From: Ophiothrix spiculata
Taxonomy: Eukaryota; Echinodermata; Ophiuroidea; Amphilepidida; Ophiotrichidae
Assembly (NCBI GenBank): GCA_000969725.1
Contig: JXSR01S046147.1
DNA length: 34,736 bases
Reading direction: 5' to 3' (one strand)
Part shown: one piece after another, positions 1-10,583 of the stretch
Numbering within the stretch: the stretch's first letter is position 1
Layout: every line of letters begins with the position of its first letter
The notes under the pieces: model-generated
Databases searched by the model: none
Seen by the model: the letters and a program-made list of their open reading frames with translations, nothing else
What the model was told of the DNA's origin: nothing
Program-made: the position numbers and the translations under genes

Positions 1-90
1 CTAAAATGATATTGGAACTTGTCGCGGATAAGCTTTGCGTGATCCTGGTGGCACAGTACTAAACCTTTTGCAGTATCTAAGAGGTAAAAA

Positions 91-426
91 CAGTAAAAAG
101 GTTTTACTGCGTGGCAAAGGCACTGCATATTGTATATCACAATTATTATAAATGTTTGTGAGCTCCTATTTTTTATCATGGTTCAGGTCCGACTGATCAA
201 CAAGTCGTAAATGTACTTTTTCATTTGATAAACCGAGGATTTTAAAACTGCATCACCTTTATTGCTATTAAGAAGGAGACGCTTTTAATAAGATAGAGAT
301 ACTGTTTAAATGCTTTCATGACTTTGATAAATGCCATCCGTCTGTGTTGTCAGTACGTCAGGAAGATGGTTTTCGAGATACACGACTGGTTTATTGACTT
401 CCAAAAAGGTTTTACTGCGTGGCAAA
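91..426 (+). repeat. Exact 24-bp direct repeat pair with internal hairpin
   Basis: A 24-bp sequence (AAAAAGGTTTTACTGCGTGG, then CAAA) occurs at 95-118 and 403-426. At the first site CAGTAAAA/TTTTACTG (91-98, 102-109) forms a small hairpin. The remainder of 1-900 shows no gene I can support. Confidence 0.75.
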
Positions 427-904
427 TCCTTCTGTCTCAACAAAACGAAGAAAAAAGTCACATTTCCAGTCTAGTTATTGTAAACCGTGACCGTCTAGAA
501 CGGTCTTTACTTGTATCCTATTTGTCTATTCATCAAGTTCTGAAAATCTAAAAAACCTTTACTGAGCAATCGCCAACCAAAGAGAAGTGTTTTACCTCTT
601 AGATATTGCAGTGTTTAATAGCTGAGATTCGAACTAGAAGTAATACCGTCCCACTGGTAATACAAGTAGAAAAGTTGCACGCTGCACTTCAATATGATAG
701 AATACACTCAGAAATTCGACCTTGAACGTGATTTTTGACTATGCTCAGCTTCAATGCTTATCTTGTAATTTACTATGTCGACCTTAATGTACCTTTCAAT
801 ATGACGGGTCACAAATTAAAATGATTTGAAGAAGATTAAATCTTATTCTGTTTGCTTTTTGTCTCTATTAAATATTGAAACCAGGTCAGAAACATTGAAA
901 AAAT

Positions 905-1165
905 CATCTCCCTATTATATTAGAATCTACACTGTTAATCCTAGTTATATAACATCGATAAATTTTACTCAATTGAAAACAAATCAGGTGGCGTGCAGGC
1001 TTCAAGGGTGTCAACCCTGACACCCATTGTTTATTAACTAGACTGCTGTCACATATAATATATAGGATAGGTACGTGCGACTCTGCCAGAACTTTCAATT
1101 TGAGACTAATTAAGACTGTCGTAGCTAAAAGGTTAAACCATCTGTCTATGGAGGAAGATTTATCA
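905..1165 (-). repeat. Dispersed inverted repeat, left member
   Basis: The reverse complement of this block aligns with 5822-6080. Shared parts include GCTACGACNGTCTTA, CAAATTGAAAGT, TATATTAT-TGTGACA and a GGGTGTC...GACACCC hairpin (1006-1025 here). Divergence is substantial with indels. The two members are about 4.7 kb apart in opposite orientation. Open frames here are not supported as coding. Confidence 0.72.
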
Positions 1166-1425
1166 ATAAAGGTAAAATACTTTACAAAACTTGACAAATC
1201 AAAGGGGAAGCCAGTAAAATCTGTTCTGAGGATTCGAATTTTAAGGTGACTCACAACAAGCAGTCTATCTTCTTGTGTAAACCATTTATCTATGGAGGAC
1301 GATTGATCAATGAAGTTATAATACTTTTCAGAACTTGACAAATCAGTGGAGAAGCAGGTAAAGTATTTTCTGAGGATTCGAGTTTAAAGTTGACTCACCA
1401 AAAGCAGTCTGTCTTTTTTGTCAAA
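1134..1425 (+). repeat. Imperfect tandem duplication, period 144 bp
   Basis: Unit 1 starts TAAACCATCTGTCTATGGAG (1134) and unit 2 TAAACCATTTATCTATGGAG (1278). Both go on through ACTTGACAAATCA, CTGAGGATTCGA and AAGCAGTCT. The period is a multiple of three, but most differences between the units change the amino acid on the open minus frame and one is a stop, so I treat it as non-coding. Confidence 0.8.
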
Positions 1426-1879
1426 TCAATTCAGACAGTGATTCTGCCTTGCAATAGAACTTTTTAAAAGAGTTAATAAAAATCCGTTTAGTATCTCGTA
1501 AAAACTTCTTACTGTTATATTGACCACACAGACAGTTGACATTTGTCAAAGTCATCAAGGCATTTTAACATTCAAGGTAAACGTGTCTTCACTTAAAGAG
1601 CAATAAAAAGATGTAGAAATAAAAGCCTCAGTTTGAAATGAAAAAGTAAATCCACAATTTATATAATCTAATGCTGGATGACATCTTCAAAAACCCACCT
1701 CTACAGCCGAGCCTTACCTGAACCCTATTTCCATCTTTTGCGGTACCCCTAAGATTTTTTCTTTCATCAAATGACCACAAAGGATGAATATTTTAATAAC
1801 GCCCCATAATTTAGTTAGACAGACTATTATGTTTGACCTAGATTTATGTTACAACAACAACAAACTCTTTACCACATAT

Positions 1880-2306
1880 GTGACCGTCCATCCCAAACCA
1901 GCCGTAAATGCCACCTCTTGCAATTTTTTACTTTTTTAATTATTTACAAATACCATGCTTTGAGGATTAAAATGACACCTTAATGGACTTCACACGATTT
2001 ACATATTGTCAAGTTATGGTCCGTCAGAGGTTTTAAGGGAGTAAAACGTATAACTGAGAAAAACGCGTTCAAAGATTCGTAAGCCCTTTACCGTACTTTC
2101 TGTTGATTTTCTTAAAATTTATCTAAATTATTTCACATTTACTATCATTTTCTTGAAATGAAACTTTGCTGGTATTTTGTAGTAAGCACAAGAATTGTGA
2201 ATGTCAAAAAATCAATTTCGGCAAATTACGACCTGGACATGTATTTTCACCTGTAGCGCAACATGAAGTTTCTGGCATTTACTGCTAATACGGGCTGGAC
2301 AGCCAC
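1880..2306. mobile_element. Short non-autonomous TIR element G (GTGA family, 427 bp)
   Basis: Diverged terminal inverted repeats start GTGACCGTCCATCCC on the left and GTGGCTGTCCAGCCC on the right (reverse complement), and both continue to GTAAATGCCA. The element is flanked on both sides by ATAT (1876-1879 and 2307-2310), a 4-bp target-site duplication. Internally, CTGAGAAAAACGCGTT near 2055 matches, in reverse, the inside of the element at 8896-9486. No transposase is encoded. The superfamily is undetermined. Confidence 0.75.
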
Positions 2307-2309
2307 ATA

Positions 2310-3490
2310 TTTTTACAGATTCACAATAATAAATGTTATACAAAATCTTTCTCCATCACACTCTTCAAAGAGAGCCATTGGTTTTGTCAATCACGAACAA
2401 ATACCGTGTATTCTTTGGGATAAATCTTACCAAATTTTCAAATTCAATTTCCTTAATCTGGATTCTTTCACAACTAAAAAAAATGACGTATAAAACAGTG
2501 CTCTTATCAAATTCCCATTTAAACCATTTTCTGCAGAAACCTTAATCTTCAGTTTCTGGACAATATATTTGTATTATTTTGCCTTTGTCTGAATTTATAA
2601 CAATTTCAAATGAACATTTTTCGATCGGATAAAACATTAATAATATTCCAATACTATTCTAACTTTAAAAAGAATTATTATTTTTTCTTGGTTAAAAACA
2701 GACAATACAAAACAAGCTTCATTACATTTTTTTAAGAAGCACTATGTTTAGCGCATTGAATGATACAGGGTGTGCCAGAAAGAACTTGATTCACTTTCAA
2801 TGCCTTATTTCTCCATTTCATAAAAATCTTTTAGATATTCTGTTCAAGTAGGGACAATCTGGAATTAATTCTTCCATTTGCTTTTTGATTCACAAAAATG
2901 GACCAACCCAATTTTATGTTACTTCTCCGTTCTTTCCATGATCTCAACAGATACACAGAGAAGAACAATTTAATTATTTTCATCTGAAGATATGTCCAAA
3001 AATGCAAATCGTAGCGTTTTCTGCTATGAAATTTTGGTTTTTGCATGTATATATGTTTTTGCCTTTGATTGTGCAATTTTCAATTTGAAAATCGTATTTT
3101 GTGGTGTTTTAAGGCGGCTTGTGTAGACCAACTAGCATAAATAGTTTTTGCACTCTAACTTTCAAACTAATTGCATAGATAATATAAAAGTATACATATT
3201 TAGAAGTGAATTTCTACCCTGAACATATTGGTGATATCGGTTTTTTACCACAAATGTTGATTTTGGCAAAAAATGCCAAAAATCATCATTTTTGCCTCAA
3301 AATTTCTAGAAAGCCTAACTAAAATTTGCATTCGTGAAATCTTGAACTTTTTTGCTTTTTGGAATTTAGAAACAAATGTCTAGGTAATATTTCTCAAATT
3401 TTTGATTATTATCTTATTTTTTGAAAAATTGCCAAAAATAGGTCAAAAATTTCCATTTGGGAAAATCTTTCCTAGATATTTTTTCTAGAT
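2310..3490. other. No gene seen; AT-rich with simple palindromes
   Basis: Open frames at 2263-2545 and 2831-3076 (minus) show no motif or conservation. A small hairpin around 3255-3289 (GATTTTGGCA..TGCCAAAAATC) and surrounding sequence loosely resemble 7660-7790, so both may be old fragments of one repeat. Confidence 0.5.
2764..2800 (+). repeat. Solo end resembling element F terminus
   Basis: TACAGGGTGTGCCAGAAAG resembles the terminus of element F and is preceded by the same TA context. I find no matching inverted end nearby, so this is probably a broken element. Confidence 0.4.
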
Positions 3491-3499
3491 AGGGTAACT

Positions 3500-3843
3500 A
3501 TGGCGGCCATTTTGAAATGCGCCCTCTAGACGGGAATTTGTAAAATTAAATAATTTAACAGCACCTTTACAGCCTAAATAATGATGAATTAAAAAGAAGT
3601 TAAAGTACGTAACTCCAAAAAACTTCCAATGTTGTGAATAATGCCTATTATGAATGATAGCAATATGTCAAATTACAGCCATTTTGAATCTGAAATATGA
3701 TTAATTAAGGCCTTTGTGATTCCAATTTGTCATTTTTAACTCCAACCTTGTATGGTAATGCTGCAAAATTGATGGACTGTTGATTTTGGTATTTCCAAAT
3801 GGTGATAATGGCGGCCATTTTGAATTTTCAAGATGGCCGCCAT
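3500..3843. promoter_or_regulatory. YY1-like ATGGCGGCCAT repeats, one pair forming a palindrome
   Basis: ATGGCGGCCATTTTGAA occurs at 3500-3516 and again at 3808-3824, where it faces TTCAAGATGGCCGCCAT (3827-3843) to form a 17-bp-arm palindrome with one mismatch. The core resembles the YY1 site (AAGATGGCNGC). These are GC-rich islands in AT-rich DNA. They may equally be parts of a decayed repeat; no promoter or transcript is visible nearby. Confidence 0.35.
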
Positions 3844-3899
3844 ATTTGAAATATACAAAAATGGCCCCATCCTAAAGAATGCATCCATATTTTTTCTGG

Positions 3900-4150
3900 A
3901 AAAATTGGGAATTCCAGGTTTGATATTTTCATGCCTTCTTTAAGACAGACAATTGGGAATTCCTGTGCCTTCTTTACCCATTTGATCAAATAATCGTGAA
4001 TATTTTGGGAATATGCACTAAATTTGCGAAAATATTTCGGAATTCCCATGCCTTCTTTACCATCATGGAGGGAAAACGTTGATTTATTTTGGGATTTCCC
4101 ACTGAGAAATTCATGCAAAATATTTGGGAATCCCATGCCTTCTTTAGGGG
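3900..4150 (+). repeat. Spaced degenerate repeat with core CCCATGCCTTCTTTA
   Basis: Four related occurrences lie near 3932, 3968, 4045 and 4133. Most are preceded by GGGAAT(T)CC-type sequence and separated by unrelated AT-rich spacers. An open minus-strand frame (3828-4136) is a by-product of this repetition. Function is unknown. Confidence 0.6.
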
Positions 4151-4159
4151 GTGTACCAT

Positions 4160-5820
4160 TAATTTCCGGAATAGCCCAATACTAGTATAGCAAAACTACA
4201 TGGCTACATTATGGCCTTTTCAATTTACTGTACTTGAAACACTTTTAAAAATGTTGCACATATTTTGACCATTTGTGCTGTTCCAAACTTTACTGTGGTT
4301 TTCGGATCATCTGCAAAAATGTAGAAAAGGGATTATTTTGATTTTGATACCATATATAGGTAACATTATAGGCTATATTTGTACTAAGTTTCAAGTTGCT
4401 ATCTTTATTAGAACAAAAGTTATAATACAACAGGTAGAACTTGTTGAATGACTCTCGTAGATATATGTTGCACTTTTGAATTTATATAAACGTTTTACCC
4501 CAAGGGTGAAGGAGAGCGTTAAACATCGTCGTCTTCCTCTCTTTCCTTTACAATAATTTGCTCCACATCATTTCCTCACCTTGTCCCGCTTGCCCATTTC
4601 TCAAAAAATACAATTATCAACTATTCGTCATTCCCCAATACTTCATTCGTGCTTTGCATTTAATTGCTTTTTAATACCGATAAACAGGAAAGTAATGTCA
4701 TCCCTCAAGCATGCAGAAGCATTCGATCATTTGTAACGAATGTAAGGTGAATAGCAGGGATGAATGTTTAACCAAAGTCACAAAACCTCAGAGGAAAATA
4801 CCTTAAAGCAATATTATAAAATGTTAAAAATGAAGCGCCCCCTGTCACCTATGACTTTTGATTTTTTTAGCTTATTGGGTTTGTTCTAGATATTAATAAC
4901 CTCCAAACGATTCGGCTTAAATATACTTACTTTTTCTGTTATGTCCATTTGTTGAATTAAATTCGGGATCCCCAATTTAATTCCACATGTATTAGTATAG
5001 GAAAGCATGCCCTTTTTATCCATTTTTGGGTGGCAAAACAATTTTTTTGACAAAATACACTTGAAAACGCTTTTAGATAATCACATTCCTTCATTTTTTG
5101 CTGTTTTTACTATAAACCATTTTTGATCAAAACCTTATAGTATTACTTTTACCACTAGTACTCGCAAATGTAACCTTTATTTCTACCAATCGATTATCAT
5201 GAAGTCCTTCTGCGTGTAAAAGATTTGTTCACGTACTCATTTTAGCTGTAAAGTTATGTTTTTTTCATGGAACATTCACAGGCGAGTGGTTGAGAAATTA
5301 TTATTACTTAGGCAATGGTACGTGAGCGGTCGATTTGAACTTCCTAAATTACTGATGAAATAAAGAAGCTACTCCGTTTTGATTAGGTTGTTATGTGTAT
5401 ATTGTTTTGTTTAATTAGCTCTCAAATTAACCCACAACAAACTTACTTAAGCATACGTTTTATAACTTAAAGATGAAATAATTGCAAGTATAGTGGTTAC
5501 TGGATAGACCCAGCTCCAACAACCAAGATTCTGTATCTGGTTATAAATCCCAACCGTCTACATGGTCAATGTAGCAGCACAGATTTGAGATATTCTGTGA
5601 GATACTATACTGGTTTACTGATTTAAAAATTAAGAAATTTAAAATTTATTGCTTTGCAAAAACCACACTCTTAATTGACCAAATATACATGAAATCAAAC
5701 AGACAAAAAACTACTTTCACAAGTGATTGTAAAACTTGACTTTCTACACTTGCTCTACTTTTGTCTGATCATGCTGAGAACATTATTCTTAACTATGCTG
5801 AGGTATTTCCATTCATACAC
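4160..5820. other. No gene or recognised repeat seen
   Basis: AT-rich sequence without long open frames, terminal repeats or RNA motifs that I can support. Confidence 0.5.
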
Positions 5821-5821
5821 A

Positions 5822-6080
5822 AACGGTTTTCCTTTTGGCTACGACTGTCTTATTTAGTCTTAAATTGAAAGTACAAGCAGAGTTGCACGTGCCCATCTTT
5901 TATATTATTTGTGACAACAGTCTATAGAGGCAATTAATAAAGGGTGTCTGGGTTGACACCCTACGAACAATAATTGATGTCAGCAAGCGACCTGCTTTGT
6001 TTTTAATAAAATTAAGCTGCCCTGATGTTATATAACTAGAAACAGCACCCATGTTGACTCATTCTAATATTTAAACGGTT
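5822..6080 (+). repeat. Dispersed inverted repeat, right member
   Basis: Inverted partner of 905-1165, with its own GGGTGTC...GACACCC hairpin at about 5942-5962. It is probably a second copy of an old mobile element family rather than the end of one large element, because nothing between the two looks like element content. Confidence 0.7.
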
Positions 6081-6342
6081 GTTTCAGTGTTTTTGTCCTA
6101 GTTTTAATGTATTTGCGCTTTGTTTTTGTATTTCATGCTTCCAAGCAAATTGCCGTTGGATGCCAGCAACATTGTACTCTCACGGAACTGTACAGAGAAG
6201 AGTAAACCAAACAAATATTTAGTCTTCTCAAACTGCCTTCATGGGAACCCAATTTTTGCATTGGTATTGTTTGCAGTCATTTGGGAAAATTCATTAATAA
6301 ATCCAGATGCACTATTTTTGTCATTTGAAATTGTTTGTTATA

Positions 6343-6968
6343 CAGTGTGTCCCAGAAAAACCTTACAATCTTTGCGTGAAATGTTCTTGGGTTTAACGGA
6401 TAGTTCAAAAGTGTATAAAGAGTGCATTTTATAGCCCATGAATTGAACTTTTAGATACTGTTTGTTTCATTTCAATCAGTAATGTACAACAAAAGTTATG
6501 CTTTGTCATATATTTGAATGTAAAATTTTCTGGTCCAATTTCACGAGTTTGTAAATTCCCCTTGAATGAAGCTCTAATGAGTATTGTCATTGATCTGCTC
6601 ACTTAACTGTAATAATGTTTACTAATTTACGACGTACATGCTATCTTTTATCTGTGCTGAAAAAATTACCAAATTTGATGTAAAAATAAGACAGATACGG
6701 TAAATTTTCAAAGATGACCCATTTTTATTCCATTCAGAAACACCCCTACTTTATGGCCAATAATCATGAAATTGGACCAGACAAAAATCAACCCAAATGT
6801 TTGATAAAGCATAACTTTTGTTGTATACTACCGATTGAAATTAAACAAACGGTACCTAAAAGTTCAGTTCATGAGCTATAAAATGCAACCTTCACATACT
6901 TTCTGACTATCCGTTAAATCCAAGAAAATTGCACTCAAAAATTGTAATGTTTTTTCTGGGACACCCTG
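6343..6968. mobile_element. TIR element F with long inverted arms (626 bp), mariner-like ends
   Basis: The ends read CAGTGTGTCCCAGAAAAA and, from the right, CAGGGTGTCCCAGAAAAAA, and the inverted similarity runs on for about 200 bp (shared GGATTTAACGGATAGT-like, ATTTTATAGC and ACAACAAAAGTTATGCTTT segments). TA flanks both sides (6341-6342, 6969-6970). TA targets and CAGGGTGTCCCA-type ends are seen in Tc1/mariner relatives. No transposase is encoded, so it is a non-autonomous deletion form or MITE. Confidence 0.85.
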
Positions 6969-6970
6969 TA

Positions 6971-7964
6971 CAGTCTTACGAATATAATTTATGGAGCAAT
7001 TTTGCCTGAAAATTGTTTAATAGAACTTAGCAGTAATATTATTACTCTAAAATTCTGCAGGCTGCAGGCTTCCCGTCAATTAGGCACAAATATATTAGTG
7101 AGATTAGCATAAATGTTTTCTAAAATATACAACTAGACTGAATTATGATCATTTGCAACATATGAGTATAAGAACACTTTTTTTTGAAAATCATGATCTT
7201 TTGACAAAAATTACACACATTCCGGAATTATATTTTTGTACCGTTGATAGAACGTTAAAATGAAGATCCTAAACTTCAATAGTAACGAGTATATTGATGA
7301 TAACTGTATGACTCTGTATAATAATTAGCATTAACCTCCTAAGTATTTTTTATGACACAGATTATGCTATCATGCGGTATTTCCATTAGCTCAAAGAGAA
7401 CCTCGATATATAAAATTAAACGACCCCTTTTAATTCACAAGTTGATTCAGGGGAACTGAATTAAAAAGGTCATTATATTAAATAACAATTACATTTATGC
7501 AATATGCATTTAAAGGTGTTTTTTCTTTTCGTTTTTGTTTTAGTTTGAGACCTGTTGCAGGTTGGAGATAGGAAAATTAAAAAAATGTAACATTATTAAG
7601 AACTTGCCTTAAGGAGCGACATTTACGTTTTTGAAAATTTGTTTTGTACCATAACTTTTTAACAAAGTGTTTAAAGTTAGTAAAACTACTGTATACATAT
7701 CCAGAAAGGAATTTTCACAAGGAACAAGATGGGGATGTTGATTTTTGACCAAAAATCACATATTTTGAGAAAATCACAAAAAACACATTTTTGGCCATTT
7801 GGGCTTTCAAACAAGCTAAAATAACAAATTTAAAAATAGGTAAAAATCCACAAAAATAAAAATGACGCAACATCTGAATGGGTGTTTTAAATTACAAATC
7901 CCATTAAGAAGTCATTTTTAAATGTGTTATTTTTAGCTTTTTTTGGAAGCCCAATGATATATAT
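6971..7964. other. No gene seen; weak palindromes and diverged repeat fragment
   Basis: About 7423-7471 holds a short imperfect inverted repeat (ACCCCTTTTAATTC / GAATTAAAAAGGT). The stretch 7660-7790 resembles 3190-3290. No coding signal is seen. Confidence 0.45.
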
Positions 7965-8895
7965 TATTAATGAGTCAGTTCAAATGTTTTAACAGAGTGT
8001 TTACAGTGAAATGATTTTGTGGGGAATATAAATTATATGCATCAGACCTTGAAGTTTATTTTCATTTGTTTGTACCATAATTTTTAATGTTATAATTTGC
8101 CTTTTTCTGCCAAAAATCAAAACGTACCAACCATCCAATGAACATAGTGTACTGTTTGATATATCAATCTAAAAGTGCTATAGCCAATGTCATTATAATG
8201 AAAATGAAATAATTGTCCAAATCTCCATTCAGTCTGCGTATCTAACCAAATCGTTTTAAAAATACGAATTATTACCAATTATTTACAATTCACTTTGGCT
8301 TTTTATTCATTAGTGATATCAAAACACATTTATCACTGATCAAGGTCATCAAACCTCAGCATTTTCCTAGGTTACGGTATGTTGTTAAAGCATTATTGTT
8401 TCTCTTGTTTGAATGCATGCAATAAAGCACCAGAAAACCCTGACTTATCTAACCGATTTAATAGTGTTGTTTGAGCAGTATAAAATTGCACAATAACTTG
8501 GTTTTATTAAATATACGAGGTGTTTTTCAGATGGATGGATATCAGTATGACATTTACGCTTTGAGTGAATTAAATGAAATATCAGTCTTGGCCTTGACTC
8601 AGATGGACGCATTAATAGTATCTCGGGCGAACATTATCTTCCTACTTATATAATTTAGGACACCTGCGAGTTTTGTGAGATATGTTTTCCCCAAGTCGCC
8701 TTTAGTCAAATTGAAAAGTGGTTTAAACATATTACCATTTGATGTAAAGGGAGGAAATCAAGACAAGTAAATAGAGCAATCTTGCCGTGTCCCGAGTTTT
8801 CGTTGAGGAGATATTTTGTCATGAAAATCTTCCATTTCATTACCTATCGCCTTCAACTCATTACACCTTAGACGGTTCACTGGCATTAACCATAT

Positions 8896-9486
8896 GTGAC
8901 GCGTTACATCAAAAGGTACAAGTTGTCGGCAAGGCCGATTTTGAGCTACGGCCGTCTGAAGTTTAAAATGAGTGAAAAATGGTCAGGAGGTCGATCTTTA
9001 GATATCGTAAAAAATGAGGTCCTTGAAGTATATATTTTCAATAAATAAACTTTGTTTTTGAAAAAAACAACATTCTAAATGTGAAAAAAATGCGTTGTTT
9101 GTGACCAAGTCAGATCCAGTTTTTCCCCCCCTGGCAAATTTGGTATCGCCGTCTTTGTTGCAGTCTATATAGTATATGTGCCAAATTTGGTGTCAATCGG
9201 GCAAGTAAAAGTGCTGGTTGCTATGGAGTTTTGAATGGTTCCTTTGAAAACCAGCAATATCTTGAGTTTAAAATTTTCATGATTTTCAAACGCGTTTTTC
9301 TCAGAAGTGTGCTTTTTAAATCCATCAATGTTGTCATTCTTTAATTTGTCATAGGTCGGTCACCGAATGGCCGATGCTTTTCATTTTGGTATCATTTTAA
9401 AGCTGATTAAACAGGCTTCCCAGTGATACCAAAAACTAAATTTTGATTTTTGGACCCAATATGTACCTTTTGATGTAACGCGTCAC
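8896..9486. mobile_element. Short non-autonomous TIR element A (GTGA family, 591 bp), absent from duplicate copy 2
   Basis: Perfect 25-bp terminal inverted repeats (8896-8920 and 9462-9486) begin GTGACGCGTTACATC. ATAT flanks both sides (8892-8895, 9487-9490), and the duplicate at about 18258 has a single uninterrupted ATAT, so boundaries and the 4-bp target duplication are confirmed by an empty site. There is no coding potential. Its interior resembles elements G and B. It inserted after the segmental duplication or was lost precisely from copy 2. Confidence 0.92.
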
Positions 9487-9489
9487 ATA

Positions 9490-9730
9490 TTATACGACCA
9501 ATTTAATGCCAAACCTTTAAATAGTTTAATAGTTCCGTATTTCACTTCTTTGGCGTTACAATATGAGACGATTATGCATAACACTAATTACCACTATAAT
9601 ACCCCTATATAAGACAATTAGTAACTTCTGTCATTAACCATATTATACTACCGATTTAATGTCAAACGTTTAAATAGTTTTAAATAGTTTTAGTACAGTA
9701 TTTTAAAACTTTGGCGTTACAATATTAAGA
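9490..9730 (+). repeat. Local tandem repeat, two units of about 150 bp
   Basis: Two neighbouring units share ATTATAC, a CGATTTAATG-like segment, CAAACNTTTAAATAGTTT and TTGGCGTTACAATAT. The second starts near 9649. The same unit pair is in the duplicate (about 18260-18475), and a diverged relative lies at 15135-15205 and 22635-22710. This is part of the wider degenerate repeat structure. Confidence 0.6.
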
Positions 9731-10318
9731 TGAATTTGCCAATCCACATATAAGATTCTCTATACTTAACACAACTTAAATTACTGAGAAAGGTATTTTA
9801 AAAACATATTACAAGGTTTAGAAATGACACATCTCTTTTCAAATGAATCCGAGTCATTTGTTTATATTTCTTCAATTTAGAAGTTATACAATTTTAAAGT
9901 TAATCTACATACAATACAAGTTAATCTTTACGACCAAATCAATTGTGAATACTCTTTGAAGACCATTGCATTTCTAACATGATTACGGTTTTAAATGGTT
10001 CTCTCGAAACCTTAGTATCATGAATGTTACCAAATTAAAATACCGAGCACTTTGACTAAATTATATTACCTCGAATGTTTTTAAAGAAATAGGCTATGGT
10101 ATTAAACATTGAATTGAGTTATGCAGCAAGTGGCTCTTGTGTTTGCAATAATATAATTGCACTTTTTCGGAACCAATACCATTTGTTAATACTTTAAATT
10201 TGACTTCAAAAGTTCCTATGATCACTAAAATGCACTTTTCGTGGACATATTAATAGTATTAATACTAAATGAAATTCAATTAGGCGCAAAGAAGCACTTG
10301 GTTTATTTTATAATCTTA

Positions 10319-10583
10319 AGGTCAAAACATACTTCTTATGGGCTACCAAATATTTGGTGCATCTAGTCTTTGTCATCTTATAATCTGATAAATAGTTGCA
10401 ATGTATTTTCTATTAGTAACGGATGCTTGGTGATGAAAAATCAATACTCCACCAAATGTTCTTTGCTTGGTGATTTTCAACACCAATCATCCGTTATTGA
10501 TTAGAAGATGCATTGGAATTAATGTAATAACAAAGACTTGTTGCACCAAATGTTTGATAGCTCAAAATAGTATGTTTTCACCT
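10319..10583. mobile_element. Foldback element C with long inverted arms (265 bp), absent from copy 2
   Basis: The left and right halves are inverted copies over roughly 115 bp each, starting AGGTCAAAACATACT on the left and AGGTGAAAACATACT on the right (reverse complement), both followed by a CAAATATTTGGTGCA-like block. TTA flanks both sides (10316-10318, 10584-10586). The duplicate at about 18947 has the undisturbed site. It is nearly all arm with a short centre, as in a foldback MITE. A 3-bp TTA duplication fits PIF/Harbinger-type targets but a TA reading is also possible. Confidence 0.85.

Noticed and set aside
1002-1050. Helitron-like 3' end (hairpin followed by CTAG)
   Set aside because: Similarity to the inverted partner at 5822-6080 continues past the CTAG, and the partner lacks CTAG there, so this is not an element terminus.
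904-1341. 145-codon minus-strand frame with a repeated 48-residue unit (SSSIDKWF / SSSIDRWF)
   Set aside because: Differences between the two 144-bp units mostly change amino acids, and the upstream unit has a stop. Part of the frame lies in a dispersed inverted repeat.
8471-8653. 60-codon plus-strand frame with a splice-acceptor-like TTTTTCAG inside
   Set aside because: The duplicate (about 17850-18020) has an in-frame stop and amino-acid-changing differences, so there is no sign of coding selection.
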